This document shows positions 36,667-44,841 of a DNA stretch of 64,000 bases, piece after piece; within the stretch, counting starts at the first letter, position 1, and each line of letters begins with the position of its first letter. Origin of the DNA: Methylomarinum sp. Ch1-1 (GTDB taxonomy: Bacteria; Pseudomonadota; Gammaproteobacteria; Methylococcales; Methylomonadaceae); contig NZ_CP157743.1 of the NCBI RefSeq assembly GCF_030717995.2, forward strand, positions 620,001-684,000, read 5' to 3'. The notes beneath the pieces were generated by a model that was not told the origin of the DNA, ran no database searches, and saw only the letters and a list, made by a program, of their open reading frames with translations. A program made the translations under genes and the position numbers.

Positions 36667-36819
36667 GCCGCACAGGGAAGTGCAAGTGCCGCGTGAGATA
36701 GGACATCGCTAGCGGCCGCCGCACAGGGAAGTGCAAGTGCCGCGTGAGATAGGACATCGCTAGCGGCCGCCGCACAGGGAAGTGCAAGTGCCGCGTGAGG
36801 CAGGATGCCGTTAGCTGCC
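36667..36819 (+). repeat. Three tandem 51-bp repeats
   Basis: Units begin GCCGCACAGGGAAGTGC, continue AAGTGCCGCGTGA and end near CATCGCTAGCG; starts are at 36667, 36718 and 36769. The first two are identical and the third diverges at its end. A single copy of this unit sits at the same place in family A copy 2 (from 21084). Confidence 0.92.
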
Positions 36820-36832
36820 ATGGATGCATTCA

Positions 36833-36897
36833 CCCAGCACCTAAATTAACGAAGATTATAAATCATAGCCAATAACCTAGGGTATTTAGGTGCTGGG
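36833..36897. repeat. Family C palindrome (65 bp) in family A copy 5
   Basis: CCCAGCACCTAAAT and ATTTAGGTGCTGGG surround a loop that is close to the reverse complement of the loop at 21146-21210, so the palindrome is in the opposite orientation. Confidence 0.82.
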
Positions 36898-36991
36898 AAA
36901 TCAATGACCTATTGCCTAAAACCCGAAAGATACTAAATAGTTACATTAAGGTTTGTGCTTGAGTTAGGCGACAGCCGTAACCCAACATCAA

Positions 36992-38008
36992 TTAATGTTT
37001 GTTCGAATAGGCCACCAAAGCATCGAGTTTCCGCAGTGCCGCGCCACTAGCCAACACCTGTTGCGCCTTGTCTATGCCGGCAGCCAACGTGGCGCTGAGG
37101 TTGGCCGCGTATATCGCCGCACCGGCATTCAGCGCCACGATGTCCCTGGCCGGACCGGGCTCGTTATTCAACACCGTTTTCACCATCGCCAGACTGGATT
37201 CCGCGCCATCCACCGCCAAGCTATCCAAGCTTTGCCTTTGCAGACCGAATTGTTCCGGCGTGATCGTATAAGTTTTGATCTCGCCGTTGTGCAGTTCGGC
37301 GATATGGGTCGGCGCGGCGATACTGATTTCATCCAGACCGTCTTCGGCGTTGACCACTAACACATGCTTGCTGCCCAATTTTTTCAATACCTGGGCCAAG
37401 GGCTCCAGCCATTGGCTGGCGAACACGCCGATCAGCTGATTCGGCGCAGAGGCCGGATTGGACAGTGGGCCTAGCAGATTGAACAGGGTTCTCACGCCCA
37501 TTTCCTTGCGCGGGCCGATCGCGTGCTTCATCGCACCATGATGTTTCGGCGCGAACAAAAAGCCGACACCGATTTCATCCACGCATGAGCCGACTTGTTC
37601 GGCGGATAAATCCAAATTGACCCCTGCCGCCTCCAACACATCGGCGCTGCCGGAACTGCTGGATACCGAACGGTTGCCGTGCTTGGCCACCTGCCCGCCT
37701 GCCGCCGCGACCACGAAGGCGCAGGTCGTCGAGATGTTGAAGGTATTGGCGCCGTCGCCGCCGGTGCCGCAAGTATCGATGACATGTTCGCCGCGTACCG
37801 GCACGTTGACGGCCAATTCACGCATCACCGACGCGGCCGCGGCAATTTCATCGACCGTTTCGCCTTTGCAACGCAAGGCGATCAGAAAAGCACCGATCTG
37901 GGCGTCGCTGGCGCCGCCGGTCATGATCAGTCGCATCACCTGCCGCATTTCTTCGGCGCCTAAGTTTTGTCTGTCCAGCAAGCGCTGAATCGCCTCTTGC
38001 ATCGTCAT
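36992..38008 (-). CDS. trpD: Anthranilate phosphoribosyltransferase
   Basis: A 338-residue enzyme joining anthranilate and PRPP. The glycine-rich PRPP site [17 protein letters not shown], then [19 protein letters not shown] and the [10 protein letters not shown] motif are intact. Length is normal. It starts two bases after trpG and is the last gene of the compact trpE-trpG-trpD unit before the family A composite. Confidence 0.97.
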   Translation of the reverse strand: MTMQEAIQRLLDRQNLGAEEMRQVMRLIMTGGASDAQIGAFLIALRCKGETVDEIAAAASVMRELAVNVPVRGEHVIDTCGTGGDGANTFNISTTCAFVVAAAGGQVAKHGNRSVSSSSGSADVLEAAGVNLDLSAEQVGSCVDEIGVGFLFAPKHHGAMKHAIGPRKEMGVRTLFNLLGPLSNPASAPNQLIGVFASQWLEPLAQVLKKLGSKHVLVVNAEDGLDEISIAAPTHIAELHNGEIKTYTITPEQFGLQRQSLDSLAVDGAESSLAMVKTVLNNEPGPARDIVALNAGAAIYAANLSATLAAGIDKAQQVLASGAALRKLDALVAYSNKH

Positions 38009-38010
38009 GC

Positions 38011-38601
38011 TTATCGCTCCAGGAAATTGCGCAGCATATCGTGGCCCTGCTCAGTCAATATCGATTCCGGATGAAACTGCACGCCTTCGACATCCAGCGT
38101 CTTATGTCTTATACCCATAATTTCGTCGATGTTGCCGGCTTCATCCTGGGTCCAGGCGGTGATTTCCAGGCAATCGGGCAGGGTCGCCTGATCGATCACC
38201 AGCGAATGATAACGCGTCGCGGTAAACGGATTACTGAGGCCCTTGAACACCCCGACATCATGATGATAAACGGGCGATGTTTTGCCGTGCATGATGCTTT
38301 TGGCATGGACGATGCGGCCGCCGTAGGCATAACCGATGCTCTGATGACCCAAACAGACGCCCAGTATCGGATATTTTCCAGCGAACCGGATAATGGCTTC
38401 GACCGAGATGCCAGCCTCCTTAGGCGTGCAAGGCCCCGGAGAAATCACTAGCTTGTCGGGCCGCATCGCGTCGATCTGTTCGATTGTCACCTCATCGTTA
38501 CGCACCACGGTCACATCCGCGCCCAATTCACCGAAATATTGCACCAGGTTGTAAGTAAATGAATCGTAGTTATCGACCATGACGACTCTTACTGCAGTCA
38601 T
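38011..38601 (-). CDS. trpG: Anthranilate synthase component II (glutamine amidotransferase)
   Basis: A 196-residue class I amidotransferase supplying ammonia to TrpE. The oxyanion-loop SPGPCTP, the nucleophile Cys in [11 protein letters not shown], and the His-Glu pair in VQFHPESI are present. It is a separate subunit, not a TrpGD fusion. Its start overlaps the trpE stop by four bases, consistent with coupled expression of the two subunits. It could also serve p-aminobenzoate synthesis. Confidence 0.95.
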   Translation of the reverse strand: MTAVRVVMVDNYDSFTYNLVQYFGELGADVTVVRNDEVTIEQIDAMRPDKLVISPGPCTPKEAGISVEAIIRFAGKYPILGVCLGHQSIGYAYGGRIVHAKSIMHGKTSPVYHHDVGVFKGLSNPFTATRYHSLVIDQATLPDCLEITAWTQDEAGNIDEIMGIRHKTLDVEGVQFHPESILTEQGHDMLRNFLER

Positions 38602-40085
38602 GACTTCTCTCCTTCCAGCCCTGCTTCGGCCATACTGACAGCGCGGAAAATCGCCCGGCCTTTATTCATCGTTTCATCCCATTCGTTACGCGGCACCGAA
38701 TCGTAGACGATTCCGGCCCCCGCTTGTATGTGTAAGGTTTGATCTTTGATCACGGCGGTTCTGATCGCAATTGCCGTATCCAAATTGCCCGACCAGGAAA
38801 TATAGCCGACCGCGCCGGAATAGACGCCGCGTTTGACCGGCTCCAGCTCGTCGATGATTTCCATCGCACGGATCTTCGGCGCGCCGCTGACGGTGCCGGC
38901 CGGAAACGTCGCCGCCAACACATCGAAGGCGTCTTTGCCTTGCTGCAATTCCCCGGTTACGTTCGAGACGATGTGCATGACATGCGAATAACGCTCGATA
39001 ATCATCTTATCGGTCAACTTGACCGAGCCGATTTTCGCCACCCGGCCGGTATCGTTGCGGCCCAGGTCGATCAGCATCAAATGTTCGGCCAGCTCCTTCG
39101 GGTCGGCCAGCAAATCCTGCTCCAGTTCATGGTCCTCTTCCATCGTCGTTCCGCGCGGACGGGTGCCGGCGATCGGTCTGACGGTAATCTGCTCATCTTC
39201 CAGCCTAACCAAAATTTCCGGCGACGAACCGACGATATGAAAATCGCCCAGATTCAGAAAATACATATAAGGCGACGGATTCAGACAACGCAATGCTCGA
39301 TACAGATTCAGCGGCGCGGCTTGATAAGGGATCGACAGGCGCTGAGACAACACCACCTGCATGATATCGCCGGCGACGATATAGTCTTTAGCCTTCAACA
39401 CCGCGCTCTCGAAGCCTTCCTGGGTAAAGCCGGAGACGAAATCGGATTCATTCACCTGCTTAGGCGAAGCATGACTGTCGGGTCTGGCCTTCAGCTCGCG
39501 CAGCTTGACGATCAAGTCCTCCAGTCGAGCCACGGCCTTGGCATAGGCATCCTGCTGAGCCGGATCCGCATGTGTCAACAGCAACACCTTGCCGGACAGG
39601 TTATCGAACACCAACATTTCTTCCGACACCATCAACAATATATCGGGATTCCCGATCGGATCAGGCTTGCCGGTCGACTGCAACCGTTTTTCGATATAAC
39701 CGATAGTCTCATAGCCGAAATAACCGACCAATCCGCCGTTGAAGCGCGGCAGATCTTCGACATCCGGCACCTTGTACTGCTGGCGGAATGTCTCTATCCA
39801 CTGCAGAGGCTGCGGATGATTAAGGCTTTGCGTTATCCGTCCCTCCTGCTCCAGGGTGATTTCATGTCCGTAAACCTTGACCAGCGTTTTACATGGCAAT
39901 CCGATAATGGAATAACGTCCCCACTGCTCGCCGCCGTGTACCGACTCGAATAAATAGGAATAGGGTCCGTCCGCCAGTTTCATATAGGCGCTTAACGGCG
40001 TATCCAGATCGGCCAACACTTCCCGACTGACGGGAATGCGGTTGTAGCCTTGCCGGGCGTATTGGTTAAATTGCTCTGGTGTCAT
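38598..40085 (-). CDS. trpE: Anthranilate synthase component I
   Basis: A 495-residue chorismate-using enzyme. The N-terminal part carries [16 protein letters not shown], the region of the LLES feedback site for tryptophan. The C-terminal catalytic domain shows [31 protein letters not shown] and AGAGIVYDS. Upstream on the minus strand a TATAAT lies at 40157-40162. A 30-codon frame from there overlaps the start but has no run of Trp codons, so classical leader-peptide attenuation is not supported. Confidence 0.96.
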   Translation of the reverse strand: MTPEQFNQYARQGYNRIPVSREVLADLDTPLSAYMKLADGPYSYLFESVHGGEQWGRYSIIGLPCKTLVKVYGHEITLEQEGRITQSLNHPQPLQWIETFRQQYKVPDVEDLPRFNGGLVGYFGYETIGYIEKRLQSTGKPDPIGNPDILLMVSEEMLVFDNLSGKVLLLTHADPAQQDAYAKAVARLEDLIVKLRELKARPDSHASPKQVNESDFVSGFTQEGFESAVLKAKDYIVAGDIMQVVLSQRLSIPYQAAPLNLYRALRCLNPSPYMYFLNLGDFHIVGSSPEILVRLEDEQITVRPIAGTRPRGTTMEEDHELEQDLLADPKELAEHLMLIDLGRNDTGRVAKIGSVKLTDKMIIERYSHVMHIVSNVTGELQQGKDAFDVLAATFPAGTVSGAPKIRAMEIIDELEPVKRGVYSGAVGYISWSGNLDTAIAIRTAVIKDQTLHIQAGAGIVYDSVPRNEWDETMNKGRAIFRAVSMAEAGLEGEKS

Positions 40086-40156
40086 TATTGTTATTCAAGG
40101 GTTGTTTGGCGGCCCGATTGCCACCATGACTGACAGCATACTCATAAAAGCCTTTC

Positions 40157-40162
40157 ATTATA
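40157..40162 (-). promoter_or_regulatory. Possible -10 element of the trpEGD promoter
   Basis: TATAAT on the minus strand, about 72 bases before the trpE start. No convincing -35 hexamer was found at normal spacing, so confidence is low. Confidence 0.35.
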
Positions 40163-40335
40163 TCTTTTCGCGGCGGTTAACTGAATACAGTTCAACGCCA
40201 ATTGTATTCATTATCGGCTGGGAAACAGGATATGCGGAAAAAAATCGACGGCCGGCTTGCGCCCATCGGTGACGAGGCGACGCCTCCTAAAACCAGCAAG
40301 TCTCAGTTTGAGCATTTTTGTTGTGTTTAGGCCAT

Positions 40336-40492
40336 GTAATTATTCAGCGTAGTTTTATAAGAGGGAGTAGGCTATTGATTTATCGGGCTGTCTGCAACAG
40401 GACGTTGCAGTCAGAGCTTACATGGAAGTATTCACGCGTCCCGAGAAATCAATGGTCTACTCCCTAAACCCTGAAAGATACTGAATAGTTAC
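40336..40492 (+). mobile_element. Family A element, copy 6 (157 bp), inside family B
   Basis: Simple form with ends GTAATTATTCAGCG and CTGAATAGTTAC. Flanks TAGGCCAT (40328-40335) and TAGGGCAT (40493-40500) are the 8-bp duplication with one mismatch. The interrupted sequence is the family B arm TTTAGGGCATGGGGTG, which confirms both borders. Confidence 0.9.
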
Positions 40493-40529
40493 TAGGGCAT
40501 AAGGTGTGTCTGTCGAGGAGCGCCGTTCA

Positions 40530-40594
40530 CCCAGCACCTAAATTATCCTGGAATGTAAAGTATAGTCCAGTAGTCATGGAATTTAGGTGCTGGG
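40530..40594. repeat. Family C palindrome (65 bp)
   Basis: CCCAGCACCTAAATT and AATTTAGGTGCTGGG around the common loop in the orientation ATCCTGGAATGTAAAG. It sits in family B between GGCGCT-type and AAACCCATCC sequence. Confidence 0.85.
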
Positions 40595-40770
40595 TAAACC
40601 CATCCTTAGGGGCTTGACGACAGCATTCTTGCTGCCGACATCCTCGCCAAACACACCCCATGCCCTTTTTGAACTCCAAACCGGGAATTGCTGTCCTAAA
40701 ACACGCTAAACCTATCAAACCGCAAATTGTTGATACAATGGCCAGTTTATATTGTGCAATCGAATCCGCG

Positions 40771-41643
40771 ATGAAACTGGTCACTTTTCGTTATAAGCAA
40801 CATATCGGCATCGGCGCCATTGACGGCGACAACATCGTAGATGGCGCAGGCTATCTCGATATTCCCAACAATATGATCGATTTTCTAGCCGCCGGCGAAA
40901 CCGCCAAAGCCGCTCTGCAACGATTGATAGACGACGACGGCCGCCGCATTCCATTGGCAGAGGTCAAATTGCTGGCCCCGGTGCCGAGACCGGGTAAATT
41001 CCTTGGCATCAGCCTCAATTACGCAGACCATATCGGCGAAACCGGACTGGACAAACCACAATATCCGACTTTCTTTACCAAACAAAGCAGCTGTGTCATT
41101 GGCCAGAACGACGCGATTCATAGACCGAAAGTCTCGGAAAAAGTCGATTACGAGGGTGAATTGGCCTTCGTGATCGGCAAACGCTGCCGTCATGTGCCTT
41201 TAGACAAAGCCCATGAGGTCATCGCCGGCTACACCATCGCCAATGACGTCTCGGTGCGAGATTGGCAAATCCGTTCACCGACCTGGATGCTGGGAAAATC
41301 CTTCGATACCCATGGTCCGTTAGGTCCTTGGCTGGTCACCCGCGAGCAAATCAGCGACCCGCATAATCTGGCCATTAAAACCTGGGTCGACGACGAACTG
41401 AGGCAGGACTCCAATACCCGATACATGATTTTCAATTGCTTCGAGATGATCGCCTATCTGAGTCAGGCGATGACCTTGGAGCCCGGCGATGTCATCGCCA
41501 CCGGCACGCCCAGCGGGGTCGGCGTCAAAATGAAGCCTCGCGGTTACTTGAAGCCCGGACAAACCGTGAAAATTGAGATCGAAAGCATAGGCGCCTTGAT
41601 TAATCCGGTAATCGAGGAACCGGAAAGCACGATGATGTTCTGA
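40771..41643 (+). CDS. Fumarylacetoacetate hydrolase-family protein
   Basis: A 290-residue FAH-fold protein. The chosen ATG gives MKLVTFRYKQHIGIGAIDG, the usual N-terminus; an upstream extension would run into family B. Metal-site and fold motifs are LGISLNYADH, VDYEGELAFVIGK, NDVSVRDWQ and the C-terminal GDVIATGTPSGVG. Members hydrolyse acylpyruvates or decarboxylate related keto acids; the substrate here is not evident. It is divergent from trpE and stands alone. Confidence 0.88.
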   Translation: MKLVTFRYKQHIGIGAIDGDNIVDGAGYLDIPNNMIDFLAAGETAKAALQRLIDDDGRRIPLAEVKLLAPVPRPGKFLGISLNYADHIGETGLDKPQYPTFFTKQSSCVIGQNDAIHRPKVSEKVDYEGELAFVIGKRCRHVPLDKAHEVIAGYTIANDVSVRDWQIRSPTWMLGKSFDTHGPLGPWLVTREQISDPHNLAIKTWVDDELRQDSNTRYMIFNCFEMIAYLSQAMTLEPGDVIATGTPSGVGVKMKPRGYLKPGQTVKIEIESIGALINPVIEEPESTMMF

Positions 41644-42087
41644 ACCACTCGGTTTGTATTTATTCAATGTTATACGTTTTTCGGCAATAGCTTATTGATT
41701 TGGCCGCACTAACTAAGTGCCTAGAAAAAAGTCAGACGGTCTTAGGTTCTCCGTCATTCCGGCATGGACTGCCGGAATCCAGTTATCATGGATGATGGCT
41801 TATACAACCATACTTATTACCAATCACTTATTCAGCTTGATACTGCAGCAATTCCCACTTTGGCGTTCAAAAAGGGCATGGGGTGTGTTTGGCGAGGATG
41901 TCGGCAGCAAGGATGGGCTTACCCAGCACCTAAATTCCATAGGCTAATGGCTGCGATACATCTTCCTTTATTTAGGTGCTGGGGACTTGAAGCACCGATT
42001 AATTAAACAACGTTCATTTTTTATTCAGCATGCCTCCGCTAATCTGTAACCAAGCTAAAACAACGCTGGAAACAGCAGGAGGCCGAG
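41644..42087. other. Intergenic region with repeat fragments
   Basis: No gene. At 41656-41700 there is a degraded sequence resembling a family A left arm (GTATTTATTCA, then CTTATTGATTT). A truncated family B element follows (from 41846). The 80 bases before the next gene look unique. Confidence 0.55.
41846..41990 (+). mobile_element. Truncated family B element with family C palindrome
   Basis: The left end CAGCAATTCCCAC and the arm GGGCATGGGGTGTG are intact, then AGGATGGGCTTA and a 62-bp family C palindrome (41922-41983) with the second loop type. The right half of family B is missing. Confidence 0.75.
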
Positions 42088-42537
42088 ATGAAAAAGTTTC
42101 TTATAATCATCAGTTTAATCGCTTTCCCTTTAGCCGGTTATGGCGATTGGGGAGAATTTCATCCTTCTAGAGGCTATCATTCTCATCATTATTGGAAAAA
42201 AGTGGATAGACGCCTGAACCGCCAATATCATCGCATTGACAGCGGCATTATCAACGGTGATTTAACTCACAGGGAAGCCAAAAAATTACAGCGCGAACAA
42301 CGCAAAATGGCCAAGCGTATTGCCCGCATGCGCGATAAACGCTGGTTGACAAAGTTTGAAAAACGGCGAATTATGTCCTACTTGGATAAAGCCAGCGACA
42401 ATATTTACCGGTCACGAAACAATGACCGTTATGTCCATCATCATAAGCGGGATCGTAGAGATGCTGGACACAGAAACTGGAAACGAATGTCAGGGATTAG
42501 CCGTGACGACTCATGGAAATTTTATTTAAGGTTTTGA
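42088..42537 (+). CDS. Secreted basic hypothetical protein
   Basis: A 149-residue protein with a signal peptide (about residues 1-19, MKKFLIIISLIAFPLAGYG) and a well-spaced AGGAGG site. The mature part is rich in Arg, Lys, His and Tyr, with a helical EAKKLQREQRKMAKRIARMR core and a His/Arg-rich tail. It may bind nucleic acid, metal or polysaccharide; I do not recognise the family. The following secreted protein gene is convergent, with a shared hairpin between the two. Confidence 0.65.
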   Translation: MKKFLIIISLIAFPLAGYGDWGEFHPSRGYHSHHYWKKVDRRLNRQYHRIDSGIINGDLTHREAKKLQREQRKMAKRIARMRDKRWLTKFEKRRIMSYLDKASDNIYRSRNNDRYVHHHKRDRRDAGHRNWKRMSGISRDDSWKFYLRF

Positions 42538-42544
42538 GTCGGGC

Positions 42545-42579
42545 GGGTGACGATCTCACAGCAGAGAGACTCGTCACCC
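42545..42579. terminator. Bidirectional hairpin between convergent genes
   Basis: GGGTGACGA and TCGTCACCC pair perfectly (9 bp) eight bases after one stop codon and 16 bases from the convergent one. A shared transcription end is the simplest reading. Confidence 0.6.
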
Positions 42580-42594
42580 GACACCACCTGCCGA

Positions 42595-42927
42595 TTATTT
42601 ATTCATCATTTTTTTATGCATTTTTTTCATTTGCTGCTTATGCTCCCTCATTTTTCTGTGATGGGCCTTCATTAACTCCAATTGCTCATCTTTCAGTTTC
42701 TGTTTCTTTGCCGGATCCTCTTCGGCCAGAATTCTATTATAATAATCATGCATGATGAGCATTTGTTCCTGTTTGGCGCGCATATGAGCATCGCGTTGCT
42801 CTTCGCTCATCTGCATCTGTCCCTTTCCTTGCATTCCTTGCATTCCTGACATGGAACCCGGCTTATCTTGCGCCTGTAAACTCAAACTGAAAAGAACCAA
42901 ACCCATTATCGCTATTAACCTTTTCAT
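42595..42927 (-). CDS. Secreted Met/Lys-rich hypothetical protein
   Basis: About 110 residues from the chosen ATG (42927), spaced five bases from GGAGG. The signal peptide MKRLIAIMGLVLFSLSLQA is followed by a Gly/Met/Gln-rich stretch (GSMSGMQGMQGKGQMQM). A charged helical region rich in Met, His and Lys ends KKMHKKMMNK. Met/His richness suggests periplasmic metal (perhaps copper) binding, as in CpxP/Spy-like small proteins, but no LTxxQ motif is seen. Function unassigned. Confidence 0.65.
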   Translation of the reverse strand: MKRLIAIMGLVLFSLSLQAQDKPGSMSGMQGMQGKGQMQMSEEQRDAHMRAKQEQMLIMHDYYNRILAEEDPAKKQKLKDEQLELMKAHHRKMREHKQQMKKMHKKMMNK

Positions 42928-43263
42928 CATCCCCTCCACTTATGTAGTACACTAGGCCATCAACTGATGACAGGTACTATAGTAACTGAAGATATTGAGC
43001 GGTCAAACAACTATATTCCTGGTTTGAAAATAGCCCGGCGCCGCACGCCCTTCCCTAGAGTCGATAATGCCGACTGTCTCGATATTTTCTCAGCGAGACA
43101 TAATTTTTAAGGCCTTATCTGCCGCGACAATATGTCGCATTTTATAAACTTAGTTTAGGTACTAGAATTACTAGAACTCTTCCATTCTTCCTTCTCGGAA
43201 ACAGAGTTTGCCACCCTTCCTTGTTGCGGCCGCAAGGCCGCTCTTTCTTTTAGGGATAACGCG
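42928..43263. other. Divergent intergenic region with a leader
   Basis: No gene. It serves as promoter region for both neighbours. The right end contains a strong plus-strand terminator hairpin (43226-43251) before the next start codon. Confidence 0.5.
43226..43251 (+). terminator. Strong terminator in the leader of the FtsH-peptidase-like gene
   Basis: GCGGCC-gcaa-GGCCGC is followed directly by TCTTTCTTTT, a good intrinsic terminator on the plus strand. No plus-strand gene lies just upstream, so it would act on the leader of the next gene, 13 bases ahead. An alternative pairing CCTTG (43219-43223) with CAAGG (43233-43237) would exclude it, as in an attenuator. Confidence 0.6.
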
Positions 43264-43896
43264 ATGCAGAGAAATTATCATACAGATACCAGCCAATTGC
43301 CCAACCATTACGAACTCGCCAAACAAACCGCCTTTCATGAAGCGGGACACGCCGCCGCCATCCACCTCCGCAACAAACAAAAGCGTCTAGCACCGGTCAA
43401 TTTTGAAATCCAAATCAACAAACCATCTCAGCCGAATCAACAATTTTCCGCAAAAGTCGTCGATGGCCTGTTAATACATAACCTGTCTTCCGCTCTCGAC
43501 ACTCGCCTGTCCGAACGAGAACGACGTGATCAACAACGCGCCTTCGAGGCCGATGTTGTCAATCTACTGGTCGGGCCGCTAGCGGAAGCGCGTTATGTCT
43601 CTATCAGAGATGACGAGATTTTTAATCAACGTCTGGTTAACACCAAAGCGCTGCAAAATTATGGCGGGCTTAGCGATGTCGAACACGCGACCCATTATCT
43701 TTCGGCCTTCATTAGCGACCATAAACAACGCGAAAAAAAAATGCTCGAACTTTTCAATGAAGCTTATCGCTTCATTGATAATTCCAGTCATTGGCAATGC
43801 ATTCTGAACCTTGCCCAATATATACTTCAGTGCAAGCAAGACAGGCTGAGCTGCGAGGAAGTCATCGGGATATTTGACCGTTGTTGCAACACTTAG
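43264..43896 (+). CDS. FtsH-peptidase (M41)-like zinc protein without AAA domain
   Basis: A 210-residue protein. The zinc signature HEAGH occurs near residue 26 in TAFHEAGHAAAIHL. A later acidic stretch GGLSDVEHATHYL (about 139-151) resembles the third metal ligand region of the FtsH peptidase (GASNDLxxAT). There is no AAA domain or membrane segment. It could be a soluble metalloprotease or a catalytically altered relative. A terminator in its leader hints at attenuation. A DUF2905 gene follows after 46 bases. Confidence 0.65.
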   Translation: MQRNYHTDTSQLPNHYELAKQTAFHEAGHAAAIHLRNKQKRLAPVNFEIQINKPSQPNQQFSAKVVDGLLIHNLSSALDTRLSERERRDQQRAFEADVVNLLVGPLAEARYVSIRDDEIFNQRLVNTKALQNYGGLSDVEHATHYLSAFISDHKQREKKMLELFNEAYRFIDNSSHWQCILNLAQYILQCKQDRLSCEEVIGIFDRCCNT

Positions 43897-43942
43897 CAAA
43901 ACTGAGTACGCTATGACAACGACAATCGCTTGGTGAGGCAAC

Positions 43943-44158
43943 ATGGATATTGGCAAGTTTTTGATAACCGCCGGCGCCTTCATATTGTTCGTTGGCCTGT
44001 CGATTCAATTCGCACCCTGGCTGATCAACTGGTTTGGCAAGCTGCCAGGTGATATCCACATCAAACACGAACACAGCACCGTGTTTATACCGATCACTTC
44101 AATGATCGTCATCAGCCTTTTGCTGACCTTGCTGGTAAATTTTTTTTTCAGAAAATAA
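43943..44158 (+). CDS. DUF2905 family small membrane protein
   Basis: A 71-residue protein with two membrane segments (about 5-27 and 48-68). The loop WFGKLPGDIHIK is the hallmark of DUF2905, a widespread family of unknown function. Its stop is immediately adjacent to the stop of the convergent DUF2784 gene. Confidence 0.88.
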   Translation: MDIGKFLITAGAFILFVGLSIQFAPWLINWFGKLPGDIHIKHEHSTVFIPITSMIVISLLLTLLVNFFFRK

Positions 44159-44533
44159 TCAACGCCTTGCTCGTCTTATTATCGAAAAGATAAGATACGC
44201 GTAGATCAACAAATTGACCGCAACCACCAATATACCCAACAAAATTTGTGTGTCTGCAGTCAATCCCGCAGGATAAATCAGTGGGATCAGATAATGCTCG
44301 ACAAATCCACCGCTATAACCAGCCTGATTGGCTGACTGCCTAAAATCATTCTCCCACCCGGTCAACGGACAATACCAGCCCCTGAACTCGAGCAATGTCC
44401 CCCAGATCACGGCCGGCACATGCAACAAGGCCATCCAGCGATATTTCAACAACAATAAGCCGCCTAGCATGACGAAAACGATAAAACCTAAATGGAGCAC
44501 AACCAGTAAATCGGCAATTATTCTATACGGCAT
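44159..44533 (-). CDS. DUF2784 family membrane protein
   Basis: A 124-residue protein with about four membrane segments. MPYRIIADLLVVLHLGFIVF and RGWYCPLTGWEN are typical of DUF2784. A longer reading to 44662 would add 43 residues coded by the family B/C repeat; the inner ATG at 44533 is therefore chosen. Function unknown. The repeat lies only about 17 bases upstream, so the promoter may be within or altered by it. Confidence 0.85.
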   Translation of the reverse strand: MPYRIIADLLVVLHLGFIVFVMLGGLLLLKYRWMALLHVPAVIWGTLLEFRGWYCPLTGWENDFRQSANQAGYSGGFVEHYLIPLIYPAGLTADTQILLGILVVAVNLLIYAYLIFSIIRRARR

Positions 44534-44549
44534 ACAAGGGTCTATTTTC

Positions 44550-44710
44550 CAGTAATTCCCATCAGTTTGAGTATTTTTGCGTTGCTTAGGACATGGGGAG
44601 TGCCTGTCGAGGAGCCCAGCACCTAAATTATCCTGGAGTGTAAAATATCGTCCAGTAGCCATGGAATTTAGGTGCTGGGTAAACCCATCCTTGGGGGGGC
44701 TTGACGGCCT
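44550..44710 (+). mobile_element. Truncated family B element with family C palindrome
   Basis: Left end CAGTAATTCCCATCAG, then GTATTTTTGCG and ACATGGGGAGTGCCTG, a 65-bp family C palindrome (44615-44679) and AAACCCATCC-TTGGGGG. The right half, including GGGAATTGCTG, is missing. It lies directly upstream of the DUF2784 gene. Confidence 0.75.
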
Positions 44711-44841
44711 TCACCTCATAGCTTGCACATCGATACGAATAAAGCAAGAAAATTTATGCAAGTTCGATCACATTTTACCCGCGACTTCAATCCTATACTT
44801 CTAAGCTTGTAAAATTATTGACGGATCAGAGGTATATAACC

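Larger units (their letters stand above)
36231..36944 (+). mobile_element. Family A element, copy 5, expanded to 714 bp by tandem arrays
   Basis: Ends GTAATTATTCAGCG (36231) and CTAAATAGTTAC (to 36944). Flanks ATTAAAGT (36223-36230) and ATTAAGGT (36945-36952) are an 8-bp duplication with one mismatch, so the whole 714 bp behaves as one element. Inside are five 50-bp units (36391-36640), about three 51-bp units (36667-36819) and a family C palindrome (36833-36897). It lies between trpD and trpC. Open frames in it are repeat artefacts. Confidence 0.87.
40294..40693 (+). mobile_element. Family B element with exact 9-bp target duplication, carrying families A and C
   Basis: Ends CAGCAAGTCTCAG (degenerate) and GGGAATTGCTG. 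TCCTAAAAC flanks it on both sides (40285-40293 and 40694-40702). Family A copy 6 interrupts it at 40336-40492 and a family C palindrome lies at 40530-40594. Without them the element would be close to the 165-bp copy at 34299. It lies between trpE and the divergent fumarylacetoacetase-family gene. Confidence 0.9.

Noticed and set aside
36340-36712. Repetitive proteins encoded by the tandem arrays
   Set aside because: Open frames arise in all three phases because the 50-bp unit lacks stops; there is no ribosome-binding site, and the frames begin and end in repeats.
38739-39953. 404-codon plus-strand frame opposite trpE
   Set aside because: The composition is that of an antisense shadow; trpE motifs on the other strand are complete.
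40086-40165. Trp leader peptide attenuator
   Set aside because: The short frame before trpE has no Trp codons and no paired terminator/antiterminator stems were seen.
44534-44662. N-terminal extension of the DUF2784 protein
   Set aside because: The extra 43 codons are encoded by the family B/C repeat and are absent from the family pattern.
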